Position numbers and translations under genes: made by a program. Positions 1-13,639 of a stretch of 64,000 nucleotides of DNA are shown here, piece by piece; the stretch's first letter is position 1; the number at the start of each line of letters is the position of its first letter. The notes below the pieces were generated by a model. That model saw nothing but the letters and a program-made list of their open reading frames with translations, made no database searches and was not told the DNA's origin. Location of the stretch: assembly GCA_036873135.1 (NCBI GenBank), contig JAPTYO010000002.1, positions 22,160,452 to 22,224,451 of the forward strand. Direction: 5' to 3'. Origin of the DNA: Clarkia xantiana subsp. parviflora (lineage: Eukaryota; Streptophyta; Magnoliopsida; Myrtales; Onagraceae).

Positions 1-641
1 ATCGTCACTGAGAATTTAACATTAGTCACCCGCATGATAGGCAAAAATTCTTACCACTACACTACAATGAATTTTGTTGATAATTAATTAAACTTTTCAT
101 ATTTATTTGTCTATGTAATTTTATTTATTTTTTTGTGTTAATACATTGTTTAGTTACCTACGTTTGCACCATGTGACCGAATGATTACTTTTTTGAAGTG
201 ATTAATGGTTACATACATTTCAGAATATGACAGAATCGTTTAAACTTATTTTATTTAATAATTTATATTTAATCAAATGTGATTGAATTTTAGTTAAATA
301 ACGATTTTAGTAAAATTCAACCCCTACCTATGTTTAGTTATTTTGTAAAATTCAATCACATTTGATTAAATATAAATTATTAAATAAAATAAGTTTGAAC
401 GATTCTCTCATATTCTGAAATGTATGTAACCATTAATCACTTCAAAAAATTAATCATTCGGTCACATGGTGCAAACGTAGGTAACTAAACAATGTATTAT
501 CACAAAACAATAAATAAAACTACATATAGACAAATAAATATACTAATTTTAATTAATTATCAACAAAAGTCATTGTAGTGTGTAGTGGTAAGAATTTTTG
601 CCTATCATGCGGGTGACTAGTGTTAAATTCTCAGTGACGAT
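1..641. repeat. 641-bp palindromic (foldback) element, left end cut by window
   Basis: Bases 1 to about 315 are the reverse complement of about 327 to 641, so the block folds on a centre near base 321. The first ten bases (atcgtcactg) pair with the last ten (cagtgacgat). The pairing may run past the window's left edge. No coding sequence is present. Near the outer ends each arm carries a stretch (24-69 inverted, 573-618 direct) that resembles the 5' half of plant tRNA-Asp, including a gcgggtgact block. It is probably a non-autonomous foldback or inverted SINE pair; the class is unsure. Confidence 0.8.
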
Positions 642-697
642 ATTTTGGTCGTTAAAACAATAAATATAAAAAGTTTAATAAGTTTTCAACAAAAACA

Positions 698-761
698 TTG
701 TAGTGTAGTGGTTAGTATTCATGTCTATCACCTAGGTTACCTGGGTTCGATTCTAGTTTGT
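698..761 (+). pseudogene. tRNA-Asp-like sequence (SINE head or tRNA pseudogene)
   Basis: The stretch has the A-box-like gtagtggttagtattc, a GTC in the position of the Asp anticodon, and a B-box-like gggttcgattc. The acceptor stem does not pair well, so it is not a working tRNA. The bases before it (caacaaaaacattgtagtg) also precede the tRNA-like arm at 573-618, so the two are related copies. Best read as a tRNA-Asp-derived SINE head or relic. Confidence 0.5.
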
Positions 762-814
762 AGCACTATTTTAGTGAATTAATTTGAAAAATGGGTAATT
801 AATGCTAATTAATT

Positions 815-906
815 GTGGCGCATTTGGGAAATGCGCCACGCCATGTATTAAATGTGGCGCATTTGGCAGATGTGCCATATTTCTGGCGCATTTCGGAGAT
901 GCGCTA
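815..906. repeat. three tandem short hairpins with a ggcgcattt core
   Basis: Three successive units (815-839, about 854-878, about 884-906) each read gtggcgcattt-loop-aaatgcgccac. The first is a perfect 11-bp stem with a 3-base loop; the next two carry a few mismatches. The unit spacing is 30 to 40 bases. Nothing nearby shows a role. From 907 to 1362 I see only AT-rich sequence. Confidence 0.65.
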
Positions 907-1755
907 GTGGTGATTATGGTTCCGGGAACTCGTTTTCCCTTGTTTTTGTGTTTGAGTTCTAAAATGTGGGTAGTTTAGTGATTTTTCCAGGGAATTGTGG
1001 GTAGGAGATTGCGGCTGCGGTAACTGGTAAGAGAGGTATTGATCTTAGGGTTTGATGGAGATGTCGAGGTGGGCTTGGGCCGAGATATATTATTTTCTAG
1101 TTGAACAAAGTGGAATTTAGTATGGAGTTGGACTACATACATTCTTCCCTCCGTATGCCAACTGGAAAGAGTTGTTGTTTGTTCATTAACTATATATTTT
1201 GGATTTAAATTTTGTTCAAATTTTAACATTGAAAAATATCCATAATTATAATTTTATTTGTTATGATCTGATTCGGTGCAAACCTATTAAATTTAAGAGT
1301 ATTATTTGTTCAATTTACAATCTCCTACTTTTTAATCTTTTGAATAACTTATTATTGTACTATGATTTTTTTTGGTAAAACGGAGCAACTTGTATTAATA
1401 CTGAGAAATACAAACAGAGTACAGTTGAAACATACCAACAAGAAACACACACAAACACAAACTAGAAACCTAAGGAAGGGAAAAAGAAGGAGAATACCAA
1501 CTGCCAAACAAAATTGATCTTTTACTAAGATCATGAGCTGGCTTCGTCATTGATCTTCCAACTTTACAAACATACATGGAGCTAAAAAAACTAAGCAAGG
1601 AAGTGATATCTGAGATGACCCCAAAGAGGATAGTTGGTGAAGAACTGGGGTAAGAGATGGCCTCCGTAGGAGGACACATATTTCATGCTTGAAACGGAGA
1701 GCCAATAAAATTCTTATTCGACAAGCTAAGCTTTCAGACAAAAGGGGGTCAGTAC

Positions 1756-2348
1756 TGTTGGATTACAGGGTTAAATACTACAGAAACAAAACCCTAGATA
1801 CGTGCATGGTAACTAATACGCAGCAGAATATAGTGCACATACTTACAATGTTTCATGTAGTCCCAAGATCACCGATGGGAGTTCTCGATCCGTCAGACGG
1901 TTCTCGTAGAGGTTCTGGTTAAGGAAGCCCTACGCGGATTATGTTTCACAACAAAATCTCTGTCGATTCTTCAGCGGGATGAATCACCAAGTAAATTTAT
2001 TGACGCAATTTGACACCTCCTAGGCAGTGGAGTATTTCGGCCGAACCACTAGGTTAATAGGGAGGAGGGATTTCTTTTAATCTCACCACAAATGAGTAGA
2101 GAATTAGCACTAGATAAATCTCATAGCACTACCTATTTATAAGAGGAGCAAAGTGGACAAAAGTCCACTTTGCCCTCTATAAAAGTCGGCCGGCCATACA
2201 AGCTAGTGAGGCCCAATTTTAGGCCTCTCATGTCAATTATTTTAGGCCTAGCCCAAAATTCCTAATGTGACATAACCCAATTGCCTTAGGTCACAAGCTT
2301 ATATTAATGGGCTCCTAATTACGGCGGCCCAATCTCCATATGCCAACA
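1756..2348 (-). mobile_element. solo LTR, probably Ty1/copia
   Basis: The block starts TGTTGG and ends CCAACA, the usual TG..CA short inverted ends of an LTR. Read on the minus strand it has a TATAAATA promoter motif near 2139, then a plausible R/U5 leader. It holds no coding frame. The flanking five bases (agtac and actct) do not match, so the insertion may have been rearranged or my ends may be slightly off. It splits the LINE remnant. Confidence 0.55.
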
Positions 2349-2666
2349 ACTCTCCTAATTACGGTTGGTGTTGCAGTTGTAGTGGGAAAATCAGTGGGTC
2401 TTGTCTGTTGGAAAATGGACTCCTGGACTCAAGAAGATAGATCCTTGTCTGAGATTCTGGTGGTGGTGAGAAAAGGGATAAGGGTTTGATGGAGATGGTG
2501 GGCGAGAAGAAATTGGTATAGCATGGATTTGAATATCATGGGAATCTGACACTACATGAATGAGACCATTTGGGGGGAAGGTTCTCTGTTGTATGAACAT
2601 GAAAATGTGAAGGCATTTGAAGAACTGAGGTGGGTCGGGTTCAGGTTCTGTTCCTGTTGTTGCTGT

Positions 2667-3403
2667 TTATGTGGTAGCTGCACCATTTCCTGCAAAGTTC
2701 TGCCGGTAACGTCTGGGACCACCTCGTGTTGGGGTATTGAACTCTGGAGTCGGGTTTAAAGGCATCAAGTTATTAAGATATCCAGAGCTTATATCTTGGG
2801 GAGACTGGCTAATAGGGAACATAATTGATTCATCTACAATTTGCGTATGTCGAGCGGTGATGTCGTTTACTACAACTTGTCCTGGTAATCTGCACTCCTC
2901 CAGATTGTGCCAAAACGCCCACAACGATTGCATTGTAACCTTAGGCGGTAAGATATGAGAATTTCATAAGTCTGGAGACCATCAGTGAGGCCAATGGTAG
3001 GGAGAACAGGCTCTCATAGGTTTAAGTGAACCCGAGCCCTTGGATGTGCTGCAACAAGCCATGTCCTTTCTCTGTCAAAATCAGTTTGCAAAACCTTCCC
3101 AACTTGAGAGGCAACAAGCAATATGTTTTCTTCAGACAGGAGCAACATAGGGAAGCCTCTGAGCTCAATCCATTTTTGCACTCCAGATAAGTCATTGGTT
3201 GTGACTGGATTCACAGGGTCAGGGCGCCACAGGTCCAAGATCATGCCCTGGATATTAAAAGCTCCACGTTGAAGGACTTCTAGTGCTTGAGCAGGTGTGG
3301 AGAAGATGAAGATACAGAGTCCATATTCTTTGAGGATAACTTTAGGGGTAGCCTCTGTTCGCCAGTTTGTTTCAACAAAACGACGAACAATGTCTTCGCG
3401 CAC
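2667..3403 (-). pseudogene. DUF4283 / zinc-knuckle ORF1 fragment
   Basis: The minus frame at 3014-3403 (129 residues) has the DUF4283 pattern of LINE ORF1 proteins: a hydrophobic strand ending in a glycine-phenylalanine turn, the LDLWRPDPVNP segment, a WIELRGFP motif and IGxVLxxD-like GKVLQTDFDRER. Downstream, at about 2940-2880, a shifted frame holds CNRCGRFGT, a damaged CCHC zinc knuckle in which the histidine is lost. Frameshifts separate the parts. The family binds nucleic acid in retrotransposon particles; this copy cannot make a full protein. Confidence 0.6.
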
Positions 3404-3727
3404 ACGTTTTCTGCTTTAAAAACGAAAAAGAGCACTCGATGGAGAATATCCATCGAATTAGTTGTGGACGGGGTAGGTAGGATACACTTAGAAGGGAGGG
3501 AAAGGAAAATTCGCTTCAGTAATGGAGGAGAGTGAATGCGTTTGGAGAAGCAAATGAATGGGCAGATTGATGAAGAACAAGACATTTTCATAGGTTTTAT
3601 AGGATCAATCATTGCACTAGGGGTAGCCTTTGCAATGCTTGGAAGAAAGTAGACATGCATGAACAATGGTTGGGTCACGTAATCGAGACGAAGTGAGGAG
3701 AAACGAAGATGCGTTAGTGGTTAAGGC

Positions 3728-3931
3728 TAGGGGTGTCAACGGGGCATGAATCCATAAACACGTGAACCCGTCCCAATTTTGCCTTATGAATTCGCATCTC
3801 GTGGGGAGAATTTTTTTGTGATCCCCAACCGCGAGCTAAATGGTGCAGAGATGGAAGAAGGGTTTCGTCTCACGGGGCGGGGTGGGGCGGGTTTGGCAAA
3901 CCCATCCTGCTTCGCCCCATTGACATCCCTA
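3728..3931. mobile_element. 204-bp non-autonomous hAT element
   Basis: Terminal inverted repeats are TAGGGGTGTCAACGGGGC on the left and, reversed, TAGGGATGTCAATGGGGC on the right. A perfect 8-bp target duplication, gttaaggc, flanks it (3720-3727 and 3932-3939), which is the hAT hallmark. The inside is GC-rich subterminal sequence with no gene. The same TIR style is seen at 22087, 23377 and 27870. Confidence 0.88.
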
Positions 3932-3939
3932 GTTAAGGC

Positions 3940-4330
3940 AGTTGACGAAATCCGAGGCGTCGTGGGAGAAGAAGAACCAAACCCTAGGAAAGAGAAATGA
4001 GCAAAGATTGAAAAATCATGCATGTACTATGAATTATCTCTTAACTTTTAGTAACTTAAATTTCTCTATATATATATATATATATATTATTTTTGTCTAT
4101 ATATTTTATTATGATATTCATTATTATATAAAAAAATTAATTTAAAATTACTAATTTATCAACATTTTATAAAATTAATCTCTTTAATTATTAAAATATT
4201 ATTATATCTGATATATAATAATAAATGACCCGTCTGATATCAACCCGCGCCCGTCCGATATCAACCCGGGCTAGCACCTTAGTATTTTAAAGCGGTACCA
4301 TTTTCGAGCCGTTCACCGTTCAATCTATCG
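3940..4330. other. AT-rich spacer before the helicase gene
   Basis: This spacer holds a (TA)n run at about 4069-4088 and a short direct repeat of gatatcaaccc near 4236-4268 that looks like a transposon end. I see no gene. Confidence 0.5.
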
Positions 4331-4919
4331 CAATAATTTACGCCCTAGCTAGGGTGCACCTTTGTTGTCTGTGTGGTGTGTCTGTATCATCAATCATCAT
4401 CATTTCATTTCGACATTTCCTCGTCTTCTCCTCCGCGAATACAATATCTCTACTGAGGAAATCGACGACTCCGAGACCTTGTTCTCTCAAATTCGCTCCC
4501 CTATTCCCGAATTCGTTTGTATTCTTAATTTCTATCCATTTCTAATGATTGAATTCCATGCTTATGCCACAGATCTGTACATAAATCTCCCTGCTCTTCG
4601 TCGTGTTTCGTCTCTGCCGTTAATCGATCTCCGCTGCGGTTAGTTGTAAATCTTAGGGTTTTGAGTCACCGAGGAAGCGAGAATCAGTTTTTTTTTGTAT
4701 CCACGGTTCTGCTCCTGTTTGACGGTTCTGATCAAGCCCTAGCTCGGAACACAATTTGCGTTTCTTTTTCTGTCTGTAGTCTTTCCAACTTTGATTCTAC
4801 GCCAGATCGGTTCGTCTAAATTCATGTTCGAGATTCTCTAGATTTTGTAAAAAAATTGTAAACCCTAGGTCGTTATTAGCTGTTCGTTTGTTAGGTCAGT
4901 GAAATTAAGAGGTTACGTC
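4331..4919 (+). promoter_or_regulatory. 5' leader of the RH8-type helicase gene, probable leader intron
   Basis: Pyrimidine-rich leader DNA lies between the transposon-rich flank and the start codon. A donor-like gcg|gttagt near 4637 and an acceptor tttgttag near 4894 suggest an intron in the 5' UTR, common in this gene family. The transcription start was not located; no convincing TATA box was seen. Confidence 0.45.
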
Positions 4920-8185
<3,266 letters not shown>

Positions 8186-8610
8186 GTTTGCACCAACCGG
8201 TTGTGTTTCTCAGAAAGTAGTAGGTAGAGTCAGGAAGTCAGTTATGCTAAGAATGGGAGACACTCTTCTAGATTGGTGTTAGTCTCTGGAAATGCTATTT
8301 ACTGAGGTGGATTATCCAGTTTCGGTTTGTGGTTCTCATACGTGGGCTGTGGTCAATTAGTTGATGGGCGCGGCTGCTGCATAAATTTAGCTTTTGGTTT
8401 GTTCTTATTAAAACGGAAAGTGCAGATGGTGTTGTGTCTGTCTGCCTTTGCGGTTATGGTTTAAACTTGTTCTCCTTTACATGTTTTTTGTGGTCTGTCT
8501 TTTGGTTCGTGTAATGAAGTTGACACCATGAGCAAGGGACTATTTACTGTTCTATTTTGGTATGTTTTGACATGTGTCACGAGTTAGGAGAAGGAATATA
8601 TTTTCCTTAC
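8186..8610 (+). other. 3' UTR and downstream flank of the helicase gene
   Basis: T-rich non-coding sequence follows the stop codon. It probably contains the 3' UTR, but no single poly-A signal stands out. It ends at a hAT element at 8611, so the transposon lies within or just past the transcript end. Confidence 0.5.
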
Positions 8611-9828
8611 CAGTGTTATCAGAACAGGACATTGTATCGAACTGGCAAGAGCACCAGCATAATCAGCAGAAATTAAGGATAACACTCAATCTGCAAAGAA
8701 GAGAGAGGTCCTTCCTTTGTTGCCATTTCCTTCAGATCTGGAAATCTCCTTCCCTCCCCTATCCCTCTGTTGCATGAAATTGATTTGCCTCCCATCTCTT
8801 CTCTCCCTTCCTTGTGTTCCTATATGTGGCGGTGGAGGCTCGGGTATGGTTCTTGATTTGGAGTTTACTTAATCAGGAAGATCGTGAAGAACGGAGTGTT
8901 CATATTTTGTTGGGGCTAAACATATTCAATTTTGACGGTCTTCGGCTTCACTTAGCTATTTGGCAACTGATCCCGATGATGCAGCAGAATAGTAATTCGA
9001 CCCCCATGATGCAACATTGATTGAACTCTGTCTATCTAGCTGGCTAATCGACTCCATGGGTGTAGAGTGCCCACGCCATGGGTGTCTGCTTGTTTGATTT
9101 TGGGTTTTTAAAGGAAAAAGTATATAAAATATACAAGATGTTTGAAAAATGATTTTAGAACCAACATGTTTTAAAATGTATAACATGTTTTAAAATGATG
9201 GTAATTTGTATTTTCTTCAATCATCCATCCAAAATTGCTATCAAATGCATTTTAATTGTACAAAATTAACCGATTATTTGTTATAGTTTAAAAGCTAAAC
9301 CATGATGACTTATACAAATGTTACAATATAATTGAGTCGATCAAACAATAACCGGTTACAAACCAATTGAGTCATAATCGAATTAAGATACTTTGGAAAC
9401 TATTATGAAATTTATATAAGTTATTAGGTCTTAATTTTGATATTTATAAAATTATTCACTTAATTTTGTAAATTTAATATATTTAACTACAATTTTAAAT
9501 GAGTGATTGAATGAAGTACAAATTACCATCGTTTTAAAACATGTTGTATATTTTAATACATGGTGGTACTAAAAAACATCTTTTTCAAACATGTTGTGTT
9601 GTCTTACATACTTTTCTCGTTTTTTTTTTTTTTTTTTTCAGTTGATGTTGAACTGGCGACCCGGAGAATCGGCCGGTTCACTAAAAACTGACAAATTCAC
9701 AAAAAAACTGGCCTTAAGAACCGGGTTTGCTCACCTAGCGGTCTTTTGATCAGACCGAACCGGTTAGGGGTCAAGTTCTCAGTATGAACCGGTCGGACCG
9801 TCATTCCGATCGGGTTCTGATAACACTG
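8611..9828. mobile_element. 1.2-kb non-autonomous hAT-like element
   Basis: Both ends carry the 15-bp inverted repeat CAGTGTTATCAGAAC. The 8-bp flanks, ttccttac and cttcttac, agree at six positions, consistent with an aged target duplication. The left half (8630-9100) has a more gene-like base composition and may be captured sequence, though I could not recognise a protein. The right end is rich in ccggtt motifs. A second inverted-repeat element is nested inside. Confidence 0.7.
9113..9621. mobile_element. inverted-repeat element (MITE) nested in the hAT
   Basis: The left arm (about 9113-9225) matches the reverse complement of about 9505-9621, including gatggtaatttgta and tgtttgaaaaa blocks. 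The centre is AT-rich and non-coding. Target duplications were not clear, so the superfamily is unassigned. The T-run at 9620-9640 follows its right end. Confidence 0.6.
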
Positions 9829-10776
9829 CTTCTTACTCGTACGGCATTTGGTTGTCTTGAGTTTAGCACTTGAATAGAATATGAAGAATACTTAATATAT
9901 ATGAGGAACTCTAGTAATTTTTTTATCTATTTTTTCAGTCCAATCCGATTTTACTTTCACTCCTTTGGATTTTACTTTCACTCCTAATGTCAATCCTGAA
10001 TTCAGCAGGATCCAACAGTACAAAGCTACATTAGATAAATTCAGCAAGATCCAACGTGACAAAGCTACATTAGATTTAAATTAAGGAGATCATATGTAGA
10101 ACACTTGGAATTATAATAGTCTTTGTCATCAACAAAAAAAAAAGTTTTATCAATTATTAGATGTAACATTTAAATAATATTTAGGATTAAATTACAACAT
10201 GTTTGACCAAAATTGGATTTTGGTGCAACATTTTTTCTTTAGACTTTTGATGTAATAAGTTTGCAATTTATATGTTTTTGGTGTATTCGTTAGTTGACAG
10301 TAATTTTAACTATTAAATAGCATAGGTCTTATACGTGACTTGTTTTGTATTTTATCATTTTAGTTCCAAAGTGAAGATTAAATAATTCAGGCAACACGGA
10401 GGTTAGAGTAATGAAAGCAACATACTTCTTACCATAAAATTGTTTTTAAGATCAGATAGATACACTATGCGAAAGCTCAAAACTCCTTGACCATAAATAA
10501 ATATTGATTTCTGAATTCTCGGCTCAGAAATGGAATTTACAGCATATCACAATTTGCTCATAGCTCGATCCAAAATTGTAAACTGGTTATAGTGTTTAGT
10601 GCATACCCTTCTTAAGAGGAAAATGACATGCATCCCATAAAACAGAAGGCACACAGCATTATTCAGCCAAAAAAAAAAGGCACACAGCATATTTGACCAA
10701 AATAACACTGATCTCATTCCCTACGCTTCCGGCCAAAAGCAATGCAGTATTTCCTGGCCAAATCAAGAATTTGGGT
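9829..10776. other. AT-rich intergenic sequence
   Basis: I see no gene here. Two imperfect direct repeats of a 'tcagcaagatccaac' type lie near 10003 and 10041, and 'ggcacacagcat' is duplicated near 10650 and 10679. Confidence 0.4.
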
Positions 10777-10785
10777 CTTCTTACT

Positions 10786-12062
10786 GGACGCGCATCACCT
10801 GTCGCATGCCCCTGTCCCAATCTTCTGTCGCCTACATATCAACGGCTTAAACAAATTAGTGGAAAAATAAAATATAATAAAGAAAGACGTTAATTTTCTT
10901 ATTTACCCATAGATCATGCACGTAAAGAAAGGCCATTGTTTGTTGTTTTTTTTTTTCAATAGACATGCATTGTTATCGTTTCGGAAAAAGAGAATTATTG
11001 TTTTCCATCAATCTTAATGAGTTGTATGTATTATGTTGCAATTTGATTTGATTTTTTTAAAATGTAAGCTTGGTATATAAATCAAATTAATTGCAAATTG
11101 GATTATTTTGTAATCGAATTGACATTATTTGAACAATCAAACCCTAAATTAGTAACCAGTTTCATACTATATATATATATTAATGTATATAAATCTAGTA
11201 TTTGTCAAGGATCACATTAGCGACATAGTTTTTTTTTCATTACTTGTTTAGGTTTAAGTAGTTTTAGGGTTTAGTTATAAAACCTTTTTAGAACATATGA
11301 ATGGTTTGGCAGGGTGAACCCTAAATAACTAAAATTGTTAAAAAAATTAGATTGCTAAAATTAGGGTTTAACAATGTTTAGATTTATGTAGTTTTATATT
11401 GTTTTTTATAAAACCCTATTTGAATGGGTGAGCAGTTTGATGGGGTGAACCCTAAAATTTAACAAACTATTTGACCAATTGCCAACCAATACTTGCAAGT
11501 GAACCTTATAAGGCTAAAATTCGACGAACTATTCGTTCAATTTTAACATTAATTCTAGGGTTCACCAGGCTAAACTGTTTAACCATTCTAATAGGGTCTT
11601 AGAATAAATACTAAAATTACATAAATCTGAAAGTACTTAAAACTTAAACCAAAAACAAAATAATTGTCCCGTTAATATCATTCTCTGCAAATGATAGATC
11701 TGTATATATAAACACGAATCGTTTACTTATTTTGTGTTTAGTTGTTTAAATAATGTCAATTCGGTAAAAAAAAAATTCCAAATTGTAATTAACTATACCA
11801 AATTTTTTACATTGAAAAAAATTTGTTTGGCCACAAATACTTTAAAAAAGAATCAGATTACAAATACATGCAACATATAAGGTTGGTGGAAAGCAATGAT
11901 AATATTTACATCATTGCGCTAACTGTGCATGACCTATGGGTAAAAAAGAAAATTAATGTCATTCTTTATTATATTTTATTTTCACGCTAATTTGTTTAAG
12001 CCGTTGATATGTAGGCGACAGAAGATTGGGACAGAGGCATGCGACAGGTGATGCGCGTGTCC
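10786..12062. mobile_element. Mutator-like foldback element with 9-bp target duplication
   Basis: The first 150 or so bases pair with the last 150 as a long inverted repeat; the outer motif is GGACGCGCATCACCTGTC on the left and the same with a 2-base insertion (GGACACGCGCATCACC) on the right. A perfect 9-bp duplication, cttcttact (10777-10785 and 12063-12071), marks Mutator-superfamily transposition. Inside are three related blocks with a gaaccctaa motif in direct and inverted orientation (about 11250, 11370 and 11560). No transposase is present. Confidence 0.82.
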
Positions 12063-12149
12063 CTTCTTACTACGCAACTTAACTAACAAAGTAGAAATCC
12101 AATTTTTGAGTAATTTATATATATGGAGTTTTTGACCAATATAGGTCTA

Positions 12150-13040
12150 TATAAACAACCAAATACAAATATAAGTTGTATGAACAATTAATTACCAAAA
12201 ATAGACTAAACCAAGATGTGAAATTTCGGTTAAGGTTTAAAACCTTAACTGAGATGTCATCTCGGTTAAATGGGAAAATACCGAAAATTTGGGTCTTTCC
12301 CTTTGGCCAAGATCTGGCCAAGGGGCTGTCAGCATGCACATAGCATGCTGACAGCGACTAGATGCTTTTTCAAAGCATCTGGTCAGGACCAAACCAGATG
12401 CTTTAAAAAAGTATTTGGTCCGGTCCTGTCGCTGTTGGGAGACCTGGCGAAGCAAAAAAAAAAAAAGTGTTTATGATGATATTTTTTAAAACTATATATG
12501 CAGTTGAGAAACAAATATTTTGAAATTATACATGAATATTTTATTTTTTATTATATCGAATTAACTATTTTGTAGATGCACATTTTATCAAGGGAAGAGA
12601 ATCACCATGGTTTATCTAAACGATAGAATTAAATAAACCTTCCAATTGCATTTTCGACAGCAGAATCATTATTTATCAAATTATAAACCGCAATAATATT
12701 TTATGCAGATACCATTAAATTAGTTTTACATTTTGTACACCCGTGTCGTTAATTAAGAATTGCACGCGTCTACAAAAATGAAATTTAATTTGATGGTAGC
12801 TGACCTAAATTATTATTGTTATTTAGATTATGGTTAATAGTGATTGGACGTCTGAGTTAAAATGCAATTGGAAAGTTTGTTAATCCTTTCATTTTGACAA
12901 ACCATGGTGGTTTTCTTCTCTAGCAATTGGAAGACTTATTTAATTCACATGTGGGGTATAACATCTCGGTTAGGTCTACTTTTGTAATTAATTTTATAAA
13001 TAGATTATATTTATATTTGGTTGTTCACATGATCTTACAT
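12150..13040. repeat. inverted-repeat block enclosing stacked hairpins
   Basis: About 75 bases at 12150-12225 (aacaaccaaatacaaatata core) recur inverted at 12965-13040. Between them, at 12300-12440, lie strong hairpins: a perfect 13-bp stem on gctgtcagcatgc (12326-12353) and paired copies of agatgctt. The 13-base string aacaaagtagaaa occurs at 12085-12097 and 13064-13076 in direct orientation and may be a duplication around the block. No coding sequence is present. Confidence 0.55.
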
Positions 13041-13287
13041 CGGTTATCCACTAACACCTCAATAACAAAGTAGAAAGAAAATAGATAACTAATCTGAGAT
13101 TATATCATAAAATTTATCAACTGGGCTTAAACTGTTTCGGCCGTCGTTTGGGTATTTGACGATTTTATCGATTGGTTTCATAGTGACTGCAAGGAGTACC
13201 AGTTTCCTCGCGTCTCTCCGATTTGTTTACCTCCGTTCAACTTCGGCCAAGTCTTCTACCTAAAATCTCAAAGCTGGACATTTAATA

Positions 13288-13603
13288 TGTGAAACCTTAA
13301 CACTAAATCGCAAAAGCTCCTGAAGAAGAAGTGAATGAGAGAAAATTAGATTGATTTACGGTACCTATTTATATGACAGAGTCCCGAGCTAATTGCTCAA
13401 AGGTCCCCTATGTTTATCAAACCTCCAAATGTCTCCATAAATAAACATGGAATCAACAAAAGTCAACCAACATCAACAAACCGGGCTCCGCCCAAACCAA
13501 CCAACCAAGGCTTAAGCCCAACGATCCAACCCGTCAATTCGTTAGCCCACGCAAACTAATAATCTTACCAAACCATCGAGCCCATATTGACCCAATCTTA
13601 ACA
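13288..13603 (-). repeat. 3' LTR of the copia element, with polypurine tract beside it
   Basis: The LTR is 316 bp and matches 25962-26332 but lacks about 37 bases present around 26042-26080 and a short tgtgaaga repeat at its outer end. On the minus strand the adjoining polypurine tract reads ttgagggggag (about 13604-13614), directly before TGTTAAGATTGG. Confidence 0.9.
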
Positions 13604-13639
13604 CTCCCCCTCAATCTGGGAATGTAACAAATGCTACCG

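Larger units (their letters stand above)
1363..3690 (-). mobile_element. decayed LINE (L1-type) with ORF1 remnant and poly-A end
   Basis: On the minus strand this runs from an ORF1-like region near 3690 down to a 3' end at about 1363 with an A-run (T-run on the plus strand), preceded by a tail typical of plant LINEs. The ORF1 part encodes a DUF4283-like domain and a broken zinc knuckle, annotated separately. No endonuclease or reverse transcriptase remains between them, so the copy has a large internal deletion. A solo LTR sits inside it (1756-2348). It could instead be a decayed single-copy DUF4283 gene, but the A-run favours a LINE. Confidence 0.6.

Noticed and set aside
698..761. A functional tRNA-Asp gene
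   Set aside because: The acceptor stem and T-stem do not pair and several invariant positions are changed, so it is a relic or a SINE head.
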